Positions 17,691 through 26,738 of a stretch of 64,000 nt of DNA are shown in pieces. Numbering within the stretch: the stretch's first letter is position 1; each line of letters starts with the position of its first letter. The stretch is from Chromatiales bacterium (lineage in GTDB: Bacteria > Pseudomonadota > Gammaproteobacteria > Chromatiales > Chromatiaceae): NCBI GenBank assembly GCA_028280505.1, contig JANQLO010000074.1:62001-126000 (forward strand). Direction: 5' to 3'. Made by a program: the position numbers and the translations under genes. The notes below the pieces were generated by a model. It did not search any database. It was not told the origin of the DNA and saw only the letters and a program-made list of their open reading frames with translations.

Positions 17691-19061
17691 TCAGGCCCCT
17701 GCACGTTCGGCTACGATGCCGGCACTCTGCTGCTCCAGAATATGCAACATGTTTCTTGCCTTACCGTTCAACATGGTGTGCATCAATAGGGTTGGAATCG
17801 CGACCAGCAGGCCCAAAACCGTGGTTACCAAAGCGCTGGATATGCCGCCGGCCATCGCCTTGGGGTCGCCCGCCCCGTAGATCGTGATCGCTTGAAAGAC
17901 GATGATCATACCGGTAACCGTACCCAACAGTCCCAGCAACGGTGCGACCATAGCAATGATCTTCAACAACGGGAGACCGGTCTGGATTTTCGGCGTTTCC
18001 TTAAGTACCGCTTCTTCCAGGTGCAACTCCAGGCTCTCGGTATCTGCGCCCTTGTGTGTCTCCGCAGCCATGAGAATACGCCCCAGTGGATTGGTGGCGT
18101 CGACTTCATCGCGCTTCAACTGAGCCTTGATCTTCTTACTGGTAATCTCGAGAACGACGAATCGCCACAAAGCGATCAATAGGGCGAAGACACCGATTCC
18201 GCTTACGATGTAACCGACATGTCGCCCTTGGTGCCAGCGTTCTTCCAAAGTTGGAGTATTGATGATGGCCTTCAGAAAGCCGCCGCCTGCTGCACCGGTC
18301 GGATCGATACCTACCGGGACGAATCCGCTAGTCGCTTCCTGTAGTTGGCTTGCGCTCTTGGCCAGCCCCGCTGGTTGTCGGGGGAGCACCGAAACACTGC
18401 CGGTATCGGGGTCAAAGGCCAGGTAATCCCCTTTTGAAAGGAGGTTGAACAAACCGATGCGCACAACCTCGCGTTGCGCTTCTGTACCGACCTTCATGTC
18501 GTATTTGACGACATTTCCGGATTCGGTCATCTCCTGATGAAGCCCGAACCAAAGCTGCTCGATCTCTTCGATGGTCGGCAGGTCGGTTTCGGAGTTCATC
18601 TTCTTGATCAGTCCACTTAGGAATACCTCGCGCTCAGGGAACTGGCTGGCGGTAATGGAATTGCCGAAACGCGTACGCATATCGCCGGCTGCCGCAACGA
18701 AGTGTCCGAACAACTCTTTCAACGAACCCAGGCGTTCGTCCCGCTGTTTGCGTTTTTCCTCGATCAGCAGTTCGTTGTCGTCGAAACGCTGCTCGAGTTG
18801 CTCACTCTCGGCTTCGAGTGCCTTCACTTTGGCTATTGCCGCGCGGATTCGCTCCTCCTGCCGTGCCTTTTCGGCAACGAAGGCCGCTTCGCGCTTTTTA
18901 TTTTCTGCAGCGTCTTTGATTCGTCCCTGTTTCACCTGCTGCAGCAACTCGTTCAACGAGAAGACCTGTTCTGCTGCCGCTGACGAGACCGGAACCAATC
19001 CAGCCACCATCATGGCAAACAAAGCACTGCGCAGCCATGGGGCGACATTCTTGAAGTTCAT
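17691..19061 (-). CDS. TtpC-like large ExbB/MotA-family protein
   Basis: A 456-residue protein with a signal peptide (cleaved near residue 29, SSAAA). A long periplasmic coiled-coil segment rich in E/K/R spans about residues 45-120, a middle domain follows, then a C-terminal MotA/TolQ/ExbB domain (from about 300) with the MVAPLLGLLGTVTGMIIVFQ signature. In Vibrio TonB2 systems TtpC has this architecture and is required for TonB2 function. The gene overlaps the DUF3450 gene by 4 bp (ATGA). Confidence 0.88.
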   Translation of the reverse strand: MNFKNVAPWLRSALFAMMVAGLVPVSSAAAEQVFSLNELLQQVKQGRIKDAAENKKREAAFVAEKARQEERIRAAIAKVKALEAESEQLEQRFDDNELLIEEKRKQRDERLGSLKELFGHFVAAAGDMRTRFGNSITASQFPEREVFLSGLIKKMNSETDLPTIEEIEQLWFGLHQEMTESGNVVKYDMKVGTEAQREVVRIGLFNLLSKGDYLAFDPDTGSVSVLPRQPAGLAKSASQLQEATSGFVPVGIDPTGAAGGGFLKAIINTPTLEERWHQGRHVGYIVSGIGVFALLIALWRFVVLEITSKKIKAQLKRDEVDATNPLGRILMAAETHKGADTESLELHLEEAVLKETPKIQTGLPLLKIIAMVAPLLGLLGTVTGMIIVFQAITIYGAGDPKAMAGGISSALVTTVLGLLVAIPTLLMHTMLNGKARNMLHILEQQSAGIVAERAGA

Positions 19062-19870
19062 TCTCCCGCCTCCGTCACGGCTGTCAGTTCAGGTGCTGAA
19101 ATAGGCAAAGTCAGAATATCGATCGAAGCCTGTTTTTTTGCCATCTTGATGCCTTTACGGATGGCGTTCCGATAAGTGGCGTTGTCCAGTTCCACCCAGA
19201 TTTTTTGCGCGTTGTCCCAACGGGCCGAGATCTTGGTGTCCTTGCTCTGACAAAGGAGGGCGACTCGGCCAACGCGCAACACGTCGACTTCATGCTCAAC
19301 GCCGTTCAGATCCACGATGGACCGATAGCTGTCGATCTTGCGGCCATACTCGTTCTCGATCTGGTAGGCCTCTATCACTTGGCGAAACTTTTCCGCCATG
19401 TCGATTTCCGTCGATGCCAGGTTCTCCCTGATTAGCGCCATACGCTCCTGACGCTCGGCGGTATGAAATGGCAAATCGAGCTCGACAAATTTCTCCAGAC
19501 TCTCCACCATGCTGCTGAGCAAAGGCGACATCTGCCGCTTGATCAGGGCAACCTGAGAAATCGACTGATCGAAGCGTTCAATCAACCCTTCCTGACTCGC
19601 AACCTGGGTGGAGAGTTGCTTGTTATAGGTTTCAAGTCCTTCGATCTGCTTCATCAGGGCGCGATAACGGATCAGTCGTTCCTGCGCACCCGCGACGATT
19701 TTGTCAATCCGCTTTTGCGATTTCTCCGCTTCGACCAGCTTCTTCTCGCCTTCTTTTTGAATCTCGGCAAGCGCCGCCGCATATGCACCCTGCGCAAACA
19801 GCGTGACGACCGCGACCAATAAAAGGCTTGTCAGTTTCCGGTCAGATTTGTTCATCATATCCACATACAC
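19058..19870 (-). CDS. DUF3450 family periplasmic protein
   Basis: A 270-residue protein with an N-terminal signal sequence (hydrophobic LLLVAVVTLFAQGAYA), a predicted coiled coil at about residues 35-110, and a C-terminal globular part. DUF3450 genes regularly open TonB2/TtpC operons, as here. Three starts are close together: ATG 19870, 19858 and 19855. A GAGAG sequence suits the later ones slightly better, so the N-terminus is uncertain by five residues. Its molecular role is unknown. Confidence 0.8.
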   Translation of the reverse strand: MYVDMMNKSDRKLTSLLLVAVVTLFAQGAYAAALAEIQKEGEKKLVEAEKSQKRIDKIVAGAQERLIRYRALMKQIEGLETYNKQLSTQVASQEGLIERFDQSISQVALIKRQMSPLLSSMVESLEKFVELDLPFHTAERQERMALIRENLASTEIDMAEKFRQVIEAYQIENEYGRKIDSYRSIVDLNGVEHEVDVLRVGRVALLCQSKDTKISARWDNAQKIWVELDNATYRNAIRKGIKMAKKQASIDILTLPISAPELTAVTEAGE

Positions 19871-19998
19871 TCTCTACTTGCGGACCCGTTCGAGTACAGC
19901 CAGTCTGTAACGTCTTTGATTGTTTGCATGCCCGACACACCGCCAGGCACATCGCGATGAATCCGATACCAATTTTCTACTATTGAACCCGCTGCTCG

Positions 19999-20655
19999 TT
20001 ACAACGGGTTTCGCGCAGCAATACCGGCGACCAAGCATTTCAGCTGGTCTTCGTAGCGCAGGTCGAAATTAGGAAAACCCGGCTCTGTCAGCACGCTACC
20101 GAGCGCTGCCGCCAAGTACGGCGTTCCCTCGAGTTCATCATCTTGCAAGCGAATCAATTTGTAGCCCCCTGCCCCGTTCTGGCGTTCAAGCGCGGCGAAG
20201 TTTTCCTGATTCTGAACCATCGAAAATGCATGATTCACAACCAGTGAGAACGCACTCCAAGCCTCTACCGGCTTGAACCCCGCACGCATCAAGACACCGA
20301 GAGCGGCATCGATGATCACAAATGCCGCTGGTGTCGTTGGTCCTATCTTCATGCCATAGGCACTGATGCCCGGCATCGCCAACAATGCCTGCCTAAAGGC
20401 TCGCCCCAGTTCCAGCAGGTAGTCCTGCCAAGCCAATTTGCTGGACGGCAATTCGATCCGCTCACAAAACGCATCGATGCAAGCATCCAGCAGACCTTCG
20501 CGGGACTCCACATAGCGATAAAGCGCTGCGGGAGACACACCAAGCTCGGTGGCCACCGCGTGCATCGAAAGGTTATCCACACCGAGTTCCAAAGCGGCCT
20601 GAATGATCTTTTTCAGGTCGACTTTTTGTGGGCGACCTCCATAGTTAATAGTCAT
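19999..20655 (-). CDS. TetR-family transcriptional regulator
   Basis: A 218-residue repressor-type protein with an N-terminal TetR HTH (about residues 12-58, phrase VATELGVSPAALYRYVESREGLLDA) and a helical ligand-binding C-terminal domain. It is divergent from the RND exporter operon, separated by about 110 bp from the chosen exporter start, so it most likely controls that operon and itself. A 14-bp tandem repeat overlaps its own start codon (20644-20671). The ligand is not predictable. Confidence 0.88.
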   Translation of the reverse strand: MTINYGGRPQKVDLKKIIQAALELGVDNLSMHAVATELGVSPAALYRYVESREGLLDACIDAFCERIELPSSKLAWQDYLLELGRAFRQALLAMPGISAYGMKIGPTTPAAFVIIDAALGVLMRAGFKPVEAWSAFSLVVNHAFSMVQNQENFAALERQNGAGGYKLIRLQDDELEGTPYLAAALGSVLTEPGFPNFDLRYEDQLKCLVAGIAARNPL

Positions 20656-20671
20656 CAGTTAATACTCATCA
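20644..20671. promoter_or_regulatory. Tandem 14-bp direct repeat overlapping tetR start, possible operator
   Basis: GTTAATAGTCATCA (20644-20657) is followed immediately by GTTAATACTCATCA (20658-20671), 13 of 14 bases identical. A related GTTAATG occurs again at about 20681. The repeat covers the tetR start codon and lies between the divergent genes, where a TetR-type repressor would bind. Confidence 0.45.
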
Positions 20672-20692
20672 CTTAGAAACGTTAATGTAAAC

Positions 20693-20711
20693 GAGAATGA
20701 TTTGCAATGGT
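20693..20711. promoter_or_regulatory. Candidate Fur box
   Basis: GAGAATGATTTGCAATGGT matches the 19-bp Fur consensus (GATAATGATAATCATTATC) at about 11 of 19 positions, with the left half nearly complete (GAnAATGAT). It lies in the tetR-exporter divergent promoter. If real, it adds iron control to the exporter operon. Confidence 0.4.
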
Positions 20712-20765
20712 TTTTTAATAGCGTTAACTTACCCGTCATCGAAGACATTACAAGTAGGTTCATTT

Positions 20766-23090
20766 ATGTCGCCGAACTGGACTGGTCGGTTGCTACAGAT
20801 ACGTGTCGCTTCTCTGCTCACCGTGGTCGTTCTTACCGCGCTTGCGCTCATGCAAATGTCGAAGCTGCAGGTCGACAACTCCAACGAGATATTTTTCACC
20901 TCCGGCGATCCGGTCATGGAGCGACTGGACAACTTCAAGGCGACCTTTGGCAACGATGACTTTGTGTTCATTCTCGTCGATGTCGAAGATGCATTCGATC
21001 CGGATACCCTCAAGCGCGCAGGTCAACTGGCGGATCGACTCGAATTGGAAGTTCCCCATCTGCTGGCAATGACCTGGATCGGCAATGTGGAATGGATCGA
21101 AGGCGTACCCGGCGGCATCGTCATTGAGGAACTGATACCCGACCTCACGGTTTCCGCCGAAAAACTGCGGGCCCTGGGACAGCGGGCTACCAATGATCCA
21201 GCTTACCGGGACCGCCTGATCTCCGGCGATGCACGCAGCATCGGCCTCTTGCTGGAATTCGAGAACTACCCGGAATTGGACATCGATCCGCGCAAGGACA
21301 GCCCTCCGGTCATCCACTCCCTGCTGGCCGAATTCAACGATCTCGAGACCCATGTGGTCGGTGGACCAATACTCGACTACCAGATGGATCACTATACCGC
21401 AGAAGAGGCGCCGATCTGGGCCGGCGCCGCGCTGCTGGGAATGTGCCTGCTATTGATATTGACTACCCGCAGTATCGCCGGTGTGCTGATCCCCGCCGCC
21501 ACCGTGGTGCTGAGCGTTATCTGGACTATGGGGCTGGTCGCCACGCTCGGCTTCAAAGTCAACCTGTTCGTGATCATGGTGCCAACGCTGCTGCTCTGTG
21601 TCGGCATTGGCGACACCATGCACGTGGTCGCGGAATTTCAACAAAGTCTGCGTGCAGGGATGAACCGCGCCGAAGCGCTGAAACACACCCTGGGACTGGT
21701 CAGCAAGCCGATTCTGCTGACTACCGTCACCACCGCAGTCGGCTTTCTCGCCTTTTTGACTACCGACCTGCAGCCGTTGCGTGATATTGGTGTTCAAGCC
21801 GCCATCGGTGTATGGATTGCCCTGCTGCTGACTTTTATGTTTGCCGTACCGGTGATGTCGTATGGCCCCCAACCATCCCGGACCACCGGCGGCAAAGTGC
21901 ATACCCCGGACATCTTTGACCGCATCCTCGCCGCCCTTGCCGGCTGGGGCATTCACCACAAAATGCGTATAGCCGTGGCTTTCAGCATCCTGATCGTGCT
22001 GGCTCTGGTGGGTATCAACAAACTGGTGATCGAGACCAACACTCTCCAGGATCTCCCCGAGGATAATCCGATGCGCCTGTCCTACGACTATGTGGACGAA
22101 CGCATGGGCGGTGCCATGTCGATCGAGTTTGTGGTCGACACCGGCAAGGCGGATGGCATCAAGGATATCGAGTTGCTGCACAAACTGGACCGGCTGCAAC
22201 AGTTTCTCGATAGCCATCCTCTGGTAACCCAAACCTCCAGTCTGTTGGATCAATTAAAACAGATGCACCGCGCCGTGCATGAAAACGATCCGGATGCTTA
22301 CAAGTTGCCGGAACGAACCAGCCAAGCTGCTGAATATCTGTTGCTCTATGAAAGCGGCGGCGGCACGCAACTCGAAAAATACGCCAGTTTCACTTACGAC
22401 CAGCTGCGGGTTCAGGCACGTACCAAGACGCTTGCGCTGACGGAGATTCGCGAGTTGCAAGGGCCGGTAAATGAATTTGTTACCAGAGAGTTTGGAGATC
22501 GGGTACAGATCTACTCCACCGGCACCCTACCAACCTTCGAGCATATCGCCACGCTGATCGCACAAGGGCAAGGCCGGAGCTTCCTGATGGCCTTCTTCGC
22601 GGTCTCCATCGTGATGATGCTGACCCTGGGCTCGATCAAGCTGGGATTGATTTCAATGATTCCCAACGTCATACCAGTCGCCTTTGCGCTTGGTGCGATG
22701 GGCTGGTTCGGCTGGAACCTGAATATGGTGGGTCTGGTATTGGCACCCATGATCATTGGCGTCGCCGTTGACGATACGGTGCACTTTTTCATGCGCTACC
22801 GACGCTACTTCCGCGAACTCGGCGACTACGATGCCGCCTATCGGGAAACCATGCGCACCGTAGGCAGGCCCCTGATGTTCACCACCTTGGTACTGGTGGT
22901 CGGGTTCTCCGGTTTTCTGCTGTCGATCTTCAATGGCCCGATTCACTTTGCGCTGGCTTCGATGTTGGCTTTCCTTTCGGCATTGGCCGCTGAGTTCCTG
23001 CTGGTACCGGTACTGTTGTCCTGGCTCAAACCCTTGTCGAATCGCGAACAAGGACGTGCCGAAGAAGCGACCAACACCGTTTCGCCCTAG
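20766..23090 (+). CDS. RND-superfamily exporter, MMPL family
   Basis: A large inner-membrane exporter of about 774 residues with the duplicated RND layout: TM1, a large periplasmic loop, five or so TM segments, then the same again. The membrane acidic motifs GIGDTMHVVAEFQ and GVAVDDTVHFFMRYRR match proton-relay positions in MMPL proteins, which move lipids and hydrophobic compounds. I chose ATG 20766; an in-frame ATG at 20697 would add 23 residues that lack a signal and overlap the candidate Fur site. It heads an operon with a LolA-like protein, a beta-barrel and a methyltransferase. The cargo is unknown. Confidence 0.88.
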   Translation: MSPNWTGRLLQIRVASLLTVVVLTALALMQMSKLQVDNSNEIFFTSGDPVMERLDNFKATFGNDDFVFILVDVEDAFDPDTLKRAGQLADRLELEVPHLLAMTWIGNVEWIEGVPGGIVIEELIPDLTVSAEKLRALGQRATNDPAYRDRLISGDARSIGLLLEFENYPELDIDPRKDSPPVIHSLLAEFNDLETHVVGGPILDYQMDHYTAEEAPIWAGAALLGMCLLLILTTRSIAGVLIPAATVVLSVIWTMGLVATLGFKVNLFVIMVPTLLLCVGIGDTMHVVAEFQQSLRAGMNRAEALKHTLGLVSKPILLTTVTTAVGFLAFLTTDLQPLRDIGVQAAIGVWIALLLTFMFAVPVMSYGPQPSRTTGGKVHTPDIFDRILAALAGWGIHHKMRIAVAFSILIVLALVGINKLVIETNTLQDLPEDNPMRLSYDYVDERMGGAMSIEFVVDTGKADGIKDIELLHKLDRLQQFLDSHPLVTQTSSLLDQLKQMHRAVHENDPDAYKLPERTSQAAEYLLLYESGGGTQLEKYASFTYDQLRVQARTKTLALTEIRELQGPVNEFVTREFGDRVQIYSTGTLPTFEHIATLIAQGQGRSFLMAFFAVSIVMMLTLGSIKLGLISMIPNVIPVAFALGAMGWFGWNLNMVGLVLAPMIIGVAVDDTVHFFMRYRRYFRELGDYDAAYRETMRTVGRPLMFTTLVLVVGFSGFLLSIFNGPIHFALASMLAFLSALAAEFLLVPVLLSWLKPLSNREQGRAEEATNTVSP

Positions 23091-23115
23091 GGCCTGTTAA
23101 CACTACGAGTAACCC

Positions 23116-23901
23116 ATGAACAAATATGAGATTCACACGTTCGGTTTGGCATCACTATCGTTGCTGCTTACCACCCTGGTACAGGCCCAACCCCTGGATG
23201 GGCGCGACATCGCGCTAAAAATGCACGCCGCCGATTCATCGCTGGACGGTCGCCGCGATGCCACCATGCTGATCGAACGCGGCGATCAGCGCTTGGTACG
23301 CAAGCTGGCGATGCTCAATAAAAAGTACGGCGCCGATGAGAAGACGCTGACGCGCTTTGTCGAACCGGCCGATGTGCGGGATACCCAGTACCTTTCCTGG
23401 TCATACGATGCCACGGACAAGGATGACGATCTGTGGGTGTTCTTCCCTTCGGAAAATCTGGTGCGTCGTATCAGCGGAGGTGGCAAAAAAGGCTCGTTCA
23501 TGCGTAGCGACTTTGCCAACGAGGACATGGAGCAACGCGTGGTGGACGACGACACACACACCCTATTGGAAGAAACCACGCTCGATGGCAAGGAAGTTTA
23601 CTTGATCGAATCAACCCCGATAGCCGCCAAAGCCAGGGACACGAACTATTCCAAGCGCAAGACATGGATAGACAAAAAGACATGGCTGGCATTGCAGGTC
23701 GAGTATTTCGATCGCCGCGGTCGCCTGTTGAAGCGTCTGAAACAAGGCGGCATCGAACAGATCGACGATATCTGGACGGCGACCAAGCTGATCATGGAAA
23801 CCCCCCGCAAAAAATCCCGCACCCTCATGCAGTACACCAACGTTCAATACAACGTTGACCTGGTAGACAGTGTTTTTCAACAAAGCTCACTCAAGCGCTA
23901 G
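23116..23901 (+). CDS. LolA-like outer-membrane lipoprotein-sorting family protein
   Basis: A 261-residue secreted protein with a signal peptide ending near residue 25 (VQAQ). A LolA/LolB-like half-barrel fold is suggested by the family phrases DATMLIERGDQ, DLWVFFPSENLVRRIS and KRKTWIDKKTWLALQVEYFDRRGRLLK. Proteins of this group are typically encoded next to MMPL exporters and are thought to carry the lipid cargo through the periplasm. It starts 25 bp after the exporter and its 3' end overlaps the next gene by 32 bp. Confidence 0.85.
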   Translation: MNKYEIHTFGLASLSLLLTTLVQAQPLDGRDIALKMHAADSSLDGRRDATMLIERGDQRLVRKLAMLNKKYGADEKTLTRFVEPADVRDTQYLSWSYDATDKDDDLWVFFPSENLVRRISGGGKKGSFMRSDFANEDMEQRVVDDDTHTLLEETTLDGKEVYLIESTPIAAKARDTNYSKRKTWIDKKTWLALQVEYFDRRGRLLKRLKQGGIEQIDDIWTATKLIMETPRKKSRTLMQYTNVQYNVDLVDSVFQQSSLKR

Positions 23902-25117
23902 GTTGATCCTATCGATGGCTATAGGCATCTGCCCAACCTATATCACAGCAGAAACGGCAAGCGATCCGTTCGCCTTCGACCTGAGTGCGATCGAAAAACC
24001 AAAAGAAACCTGGCAGTGGTCCGGCTTTGTACAATCACGCACGCAAAAATTCATGTCACGCCATGGCTGGTTGTCCAAGGAACTGCTCGCTCATCTCGAG
24101 TTAAAAGGCAACCACCGGCAATGGCGTAGCTTCGTCAGCATTGATGCCCGCCACGACCGCGCAAAACGGTCTTACCGGGACGCCTGGCAAAGCGAGCTGC
24201 ACGAAGCCTACCTGCTATACGACGGGGAACACGCCGATATCAGCATCGGGAAGCAGCGTGTGGCCTGGGGAGTCGCCGATGGCGTCAGCACCATCGATCG
24301 CCTGAACGCCGTCGACCTGCGCGATCCCATCGGTAATGCGCGCACCGCTTCACGTCGCCCCTCCTGGTTGATACGGCTGGAACAAAACACCGTGTTCGGC
24401 ACTCTGGAAGCGGCATGGCTGCCGCAGGGCAAGGACCGGACGCTGCCCGAATTCAACAGCCCATGGGAAAGCCCGGGACTGCACAGTTTACGCAGCCAGG
24501 CACAGGCCGGCGATATCGAACTGTCCATTGCCGATCCAAAAAAGAGCGAGGGCGGACTGCGCTACCTCTACTACGGCCAGGGCATCGACTGGAGCCTGGC
24601 CTATTTCAACGGCTACAGCGATGGACCTGTGTACAGTGTCCGCGAGGGCAACAGGATCACTCTGATGCCACGTCGAAGTCACACCTACAACGCCGCCGTC
24701 GCCTTTGGTCTGGCCCGCAGTACCTTACGGGCCGAAATCGCCTATACGCCGGATGCGATGCGCGAAAACCAGCGTAGCCGATTGTGGCAAGCCGTCGCAG
24801 GTTGGGATCGCAGCTTCGACGACAACCTCTATGCCAATGTACAGCTGTTTTGGAACCACCATGAAATCGGCGGCGACGAGCATGGCCTGACCTACGCCGT
24901 CTCCAGGCCGTTTTTCGACGATGCGGTAACCGCAGGATTACGGGGCCAATTCGCCAACGACAGGCAAATGGCGTTGGAAACCTATTTCGACTACGACTAC
25001 GACGATCAGTTGAAGATCGGCGGCAAGCTGGTCGCGTTCGATGGCGCCAAAGACAGCCCCCTGGGGACTTTTCGCGACAACGACTACATGGAAATCAGCC
25101 TGCGCTGGGAGTTTTGA
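23870..25117 (+). CDS. Outer-membrane beta-barrel protein, DUF1302-like
   Basis: A 415-residue predicted outer-membrane barrel: an N-terminal signal sequence (LILSMAIGICPTYITA), alternating amphipathic strands, frequent aromatic residues, and a C-terminal strand ending in RWEF. The segment ISIGKQRVAWGVADGVSTID resembles DUF1302-type barrels found with RND exporters and LolA-like proteins. I kept ATG 23870, which overlaps the upstream gene, because it gives a full signal peptide; ATG 23915 would cut most of it. The likely role is as outer-membrane partner of the MMPL exporter. Confidence 0.75.
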   Translation: MFFNKAHSSARLILSMAIGICPTYITAETASDPFAFDLSAIEKPKETWQWSGFVQSRTQKFMSRHGWLSKELLAHLELKGNHRQWRSFVSIDARHDRAKRSYRDAWQSELHEAYLLYDGEHADISIGKQRVAWGVADGVSTIDRLNAVDLRDPIGNARTASRRPSWLIRLEQNTVFGTLEAAWLPQGKDRTLPEFNSPWESPGLHSLRSQAQAGDIELSIADPKKSEGGLRYLYYGQGIDWSLAYFNGYSDGPVYSVREGNRITLMPRRSHTYNAAVAFGLARSTLRAEIAYTPDAMRENQRSRLWQAVAGWDRSFDDNLYANVQLFWNHHEIGGDEHGLTYAVSRPFFDDAVTAGLRGQFANDRQMALETYFDYDYDDQLKIGGKLVAFDGAKDSPLGTFRDNDYMEISLRWEF

Positions 25118-25161
25118 AACGCGGGTTATACCGAGCACGACGTCTGGAGGTCTTGAATTCG

Positions 25162-25980
25162 ATGACTATACAACCTGGTTTGGCAGATGTACCGGAAACC
25201 ATGCTGTGGACGCTGCATAACCGCGCCACGGAAGCCATGCGCACAGATGCGGTTATCGACGATCCGAAAGCAATCGAAATATTCAAGGCGATCGACTACG
25301 ACTACCGCGCCAGTTTCGGTCGACCGCACCCCTCGCACCCCATTCGGTCGTTGGTTTTCGATCGTGCCGTTCGTGCATTTTTGAAAGACCATCCTGACGG
25401 CACCATCGTCAATCTGGGAGAAGGCCTGGAGACGCAGCGCTTTCGCATTCGGGAACACCAGGCGCTGTGGCTAAGCGTCGACCTCCCGGAGTCCATAGCC
25501 GTGCGCGAGCAGTTTATCGAAGCGGATGACCGGCACCGGCACATCGCCCTTTCGGCGCTCGACCAGAAATGGTTCGACGCGGTTCCTGCCGATAAGCCGG
25601 TGTTGATTACCGCGCAAGGCCTGCTCATGTATTTCACCGAAACCGACGTCAAGGCGCTGCTGCAAGCCATTGCTGACCGGTTCCCCGGGGCAATCGTCAT
25701 GTTCGACACCATTCCCGAGTGGCTGGCACGCAAGACGCTGTCGCCCAAAGGCTTGAAGATCACCAAGACCTACGTGACACCGAAGATGCCCTGGGGGATC
25801 AATCGCCAGGATATCCCAACGCGACTGGGTGAATGGCTGTCAGATGACACGCAAATCGCCCAACCGGGTTATGCCGCTTTCCCAAGAGGTATGGACAAAT
25901 GGATGTTCAAAATCGCGAATACGATACCCTGGATCAGCAACCGCATGCCGTCTATTGTCAGCGTTCGGTTTCCAGGATAA
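25162..25980 (+). CDS. LCM/PPM1-family S-adenosylmethionine methyltransferase
   Basis: A methyltransferase of about 272 residues of the leucine carboxyl methyltransferase-like group (the 'O-methyltransferase involved in polyketide biosynthesis' set). Motifs include VNLGEGLETQRFR (SAM loop, G-E-G in place of G-x-G), a central LSVDLPESIAVR, and LITAQGLLMYFTETDV. I chose ATG 25162, 11 nt after TGGAGG; an in-frame TTG at 25114 overlaps the upstream stop. It is the last gene of the MMPL operon and may modify the exported molecule; the substrate is unknown. Confidence 0.85.
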   Translation: MTIQPGLADVPETMLWTLHNRATEAMRTDAVIDDPKAIEIFKAIDYDYRASFGRPHPSHPIRSLVFDRAVRAFLKDHPDGTIVNLGEGLETQRFRIREHQALWLSVDLPESIAVREQFIEADDRHRHIALSALDQKWFDAVPADKPVLITAQGLLMYFTETDVKALLQAIADRFPGAIVMFDTIPEWLARKTLSPKGLKITKTYVTPKMPWGINRQDIPTRLGEWLSDDTQIAQPGYAAFPRGMDKWMFKIANTIPWISNRMPSIVSVRFPG

Positions 25981-26435
25981 GCCGTATCCCCATCAAATGG
26001 CGGAATGCGGCTCGGCGCCTCCCACAAATCATGGGTAAGCGCGGGAACGCCCACCACGCTGCGAATTTCTGTTGATTGCTGCCGGGAACATCTGCCGAAA
26101 CACCCTTTCCGGTGCCATCGGTGCAGAGTTGGACGCTCTTCAAACCCGCTTACCCTGACGCCGGGAAAAATAGGCCAATCGCAGGGTGCTGTTTCGTCCG
26201 ATCGCAACGAGCAACAGCACCAAACAATCACAGCGCAATCAGCCAAAATGGTCTTCATGTGCCAAAAATCGAGACCAGAAAGGCCGAGGTGGCACAGCGC
26301 GAAGCCCCAACCTGCCGCAATCCCATGGCGACAAGAACGACGTGCAGGAACAAAGGGGTAGCAGCCCACCAAACAAGGCCGCCTTGAACAGTGAGGAGAC
26401 CTTTTCCCAGGTGATTGGTATCTTTGTTTATTGTT

Positions 26436-26485
26436 TGGTAGCGGGACAGGATTCGAACCTACGACCTTCGGGTGATCACCCGAAG
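26436..26485 (-). repeat. Degenerate 3' fragment of tRNA-fMet, possible attachment-site remnant
   Basis: Read on the minus strand, the region ends ACCCGAAGGTCGTAGG, then the T-loop TTCGAAT, then CCTGTCCCGCTACCA. This closely follows the 3' half of initiator tRNA (anticodon-stem 3' arm, variable loop, T-arm, acceptor with CCA). The acceptor is one base short, and there is no matching 5' half in the adjoining sequence, so it is not a working gene. The 5' edge is a 20-bp palindrome (26466-26485). tRNA 3' ends of this kind are common att sites of integrative elements. Confidence 0.6.
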
Positions 26486-26599
26486 ATACATAGCCGTTGC
26501 TATGGATCGAGGGGAAGTCACTTTCGGCATCCTGCCTCTCGCGACACTTGCACGTCCCCGTGCCTCGTCGGTCGAGATGCGACGCCGGATCTTTCATAA

Positions 26600-26738
26600 A
26601 ACCGAATAGGACATAATGTATCCCCACCGCTCCGGACAGATTGATGCCTGAATGCTTAACGGAAAAGACTTTGTCGATAATAGCGGCTCCGCCTTCGTGC
26701 AATATGCGGATTAACTTAAAAGGCTTGGCGGTGTCCAT
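26600..26738 (-). pseudogene. N-terminal stub of an unrecognised protein (copy 1)
   Basis: From ATG 26738 on the minus strand the frame reads about 45 residues with the phrase LIRILHEGGAAIIDKVFS. The frame continues to 25869 but loses protein-like character after about residue 46. A second fragment with RILYEGGAEVIDIVRS occurs at 46932-47129, and the two share 22 of 23 bases over the RIL-EGGA codons. I do not recognise the full-length family. The stub is probably a truncated gene next to the tRNA remnant. Confidence 0.5.

Noticed and set aside
26005..26361. Plus-strand ORFs in the scar after the LCM methyltransferase, at first thought to be integrase pieces
   Set aside because: No integrase or transposase motifs (no R-H-R-Y, DDE or HUH pattern) can be seen.
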